From NCBI GenBank assembly GCA_001898625.1, contig MKUP01000006.1:142296-206295 (forward strand): DNA of 64,000 nucleotides, written 5' to 3'. The DNA comes from Burkholderiales bacterium 67-32 (GTDB lineage: Bacteria > Pseudomonadota > Gammaproteobacteria > Burkholderiales > Burkholderiaceae_B). The notes under the pieces were generated by a model. The model was not told the origin of the DNA and ran no database searches. It saw only the letters and a program-made list of their open reading frames with translations. The number at the start of each line of letters is the position of its first letter. Position 1 is the first letter of the stretch. This document shows positions 62,922-64,000 of this stretch, one piece after another. The position numbers and the translations under genes were made by a program.

Positions 62922-63035
62922 GGCCTGCGTCGCGCCTTGCTGGAGGAACATGCGCCCAGTGTAGGGAGGCGCATCGGCGCGGGATAACGGATTCTTTGTA
63001 TAGGCCTTAGCAAAAAAGCAGATAAACCGGCGAAA

Positions 63036-63482
63036 CTAGCTGCCCGCGGGCCCCGTGGCCGCCTGCCGGAAATTGCCCTCCAGCGTCTCCAGCGTTCGCA
63101 GCAGCGCATCCAGCTCCTTCTCCGACAAGTCCTGCAGGACCTCGTCGAGGAAGGAGGCGCGCCGCGGCATGGCCTCGTCCACCACTTCCTGTCCCGCCGC
63201 GGTCAGGCTGACGTTGGTCTGGCGGTTGTCCTGGGTATCCACCTGCCGTGCGAGCCAGCCCAGCTGTTCCATGGCATGGAGCAGCCGCGTCAGCGACGCC
63301 GGGTCCAGGCGGCAGCGCTCGGCCAGGAGCTTCTGTGGGCAGGTGCCGTGCTCGGACAGTGTCAGCAGGATGCGCCAGCGCGGCAGCGCATGGCCGATGC
63401 GGCCGCTGAAGCCTGCCTGCATGGCACGGTAGGTCTGGCCCAGGCGCTGGATGACCTGCAGGCCGCGTTGTTCGCGGTTCAC
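63036..63482 (-). CDS. MarR-family transcriptional regulator
   Basis: 148 aa. The GTG start overlaps the MFS stop (GTGA). wHTH region ALPRWRILLTLSEHGTCPQKLLAERCRLDPASLTRLLHAMEQLGWLARQVDTQDNRQTNVSLTAAGQEVV. Probably represses the exporter operon it is part of, and perhaps the dioxygenase operon 114 bp downstream. Confidence 0.9.
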   Translation of the reverse strand: MNREQRGLQVIQRLGQTYRAMQAGFSGRIGHALPRWRILLTLSEHGTCPQKLLAERCRLDPASLTRLLHAMEQLGWLARQVDTQDNRQTNVSLTAAGQEVVDEAMPRRASFLDEVLQDLSEKELDALLRTLETLEGNFRQAATGPAGS

Positions 63483-64000
63483 GGCGCGTCCCCGGAGGCC
63501 GGCTGTTTGCTGCGCTCGGGGCGCACGATCTGGATGGCCGGCACGCGACGCACCAGCCACAGCCCGACCAGGGCGATCAGCACCGCGAGAATCTGGCCGT
63601 TGTGGATGCCCGAGACCAGGGCCTCGCGCACGTGTTCGAGCAGTTCGGTGGCCTGGCCGCCGTGCTGGGCGAACTGCTCGGCCAGCGTGCGCTGCGCCTG
63701 CGGGTCCACCAGGACCTGCGGGTTGTGCAGCTGCGGCAGCCATTGCAGCGCGTTTTCCGATTGCAGCACGTCGGTGACGCGCCACAGGTAGCTGTGCGAG
63801 ACGATGGTACCCACGATAGCCGTGCCCAGCATGCCGCCCACCATGCGCGTCGATTGCAGCGTGGCGGTGGCGATGCCCAGGTGGGTGCGATCGGCCGTGT
63901 GCTGGGCGAAGATCGTCAGGTTGGGCATGGTGAAGCCTATGCCTATGCCGGCCAGGAACATGTAGAACGCGAAGAGCGCGTGCGGCGTGTCGTGGTGGGT
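63479..64000 (-). CDS. MFS exporter, DHA2 type, C-terminal part (cut by window edge)
   Basis: Only the last 173 codons are in the window; the frame runs open to 64000 on the minus strand. Visible are membrane helices FMFLAGIGIGFTMPNLTIFAQ-type, GGMLGTAIVGTIVSHSYL and GQILAVLIALVGLWLVRRVP, as in EmrB-like exporters. Coupled to the MarR gene by GTGA. Confidence 0.85.
   Translation of the reverse strand, partial: THHDTPHALFAFYMFLAGIGIGFTMPNLTIFAQHTADRTHLGIATATLQSTRMVGGMLGTAIVGTIVSHSYLWRVTDVLQSENALQWLPQLHNPQVLVDPQAQRTLAEQFAQHGGQATELLEHVREALVSGIHNGQILAVLIALVGLWLVRRVPAIQIVRPERSKQPASGDAP

Noticed and set aside
1-64000. CRISPR arrays or rRNA genes
   Set aside because: No regularly spaced repeats with unique spacers and no rRNA-like stretch were seen on either strand.

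Overview
The window looks like the chromosome of a soil- or host-associated betaproteobacterium of the Alcaligenaceae (Bordetella/Achromobacter type). GC content is high. The housekeeping block mutM - TPR protein - lolB - ispE - tRNA-Gln - prs - rplY - pth ... ychF has the order expected there. Six Bug-type (tripartite tricarboxylate, TctC-like) periplasmic receptors occur in 64 kb, each next to catabolic or regulatory genes. The genus is inferred from gene content and family knowledge, not from a database search.

Layout. 83-3989: a leuC/leuD-like dehydratase operon with a Bug receptor, divergent from a GntR/HutC regulator. 4000-6082: mutY and mutM (8-oxoguanine repair). 6250-11504: TPR lipoprotein-like protein, lolB, ispE, tRNA-Gln(UUG), prs, rplY. 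11705-15224: a catabolic cassette (LysR, Bug, argininosuccinate-lyase-like enzyme) lying between rplY and pth. 15395-17607: pth, a CPBP membrane protease and an atypical SDR. 17820-31344: a large catabolic cluster with a peptide-type ABC importer (binding protein, permease, permease-ATPase fusion, ATPase), Rieske oxygenase, FAA hydrolase, RidA protein, gamma-glutamyltransferase-like enzyme, porin, MarR regulator, alpha/beta hydrolase and Bug receptor. 31461-33178: a YefM-YoeB toxin-antitoxin pair and ychF.

33307-45850 is a mobile genomic island. It starts with a frameshifted P4-type integrase preceded by short direct repeats and ends in a decayed second tyrosine recombinase. Between them is a tight six-gene defence operon: fic, hsdM, hsdS, yhcG (DUF1016 nuclease), hsdR and a YgjP-like metalloprotease. 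45850-64000 is again accessory metabolism. It holds an FAA hydrolase-TauE-Bug operon with a divergent LysR, GST and LysR, an MFS exporter with SDR and TetR, a broken higBA pair, a deaminase with LysR, PadR, a Bug receptor with LysR, and an operon of a LigB-type extradiol dioxygenase, a ThDP enzyme and a Bug receptor. A MarR gene and a truncated MFS exporter lie at the edge.

Most regulators are transcribed away from the operon they probably control. Several of these divergent regions, and the promoters of the toxin-antitoxin and PadR genes, carry clear palindromic operator candidates. One GC-rich dispersed element with three hairpins occurs three times between genes. There are no rRNA genes, CRISPR arrays or complete insertion sequences.
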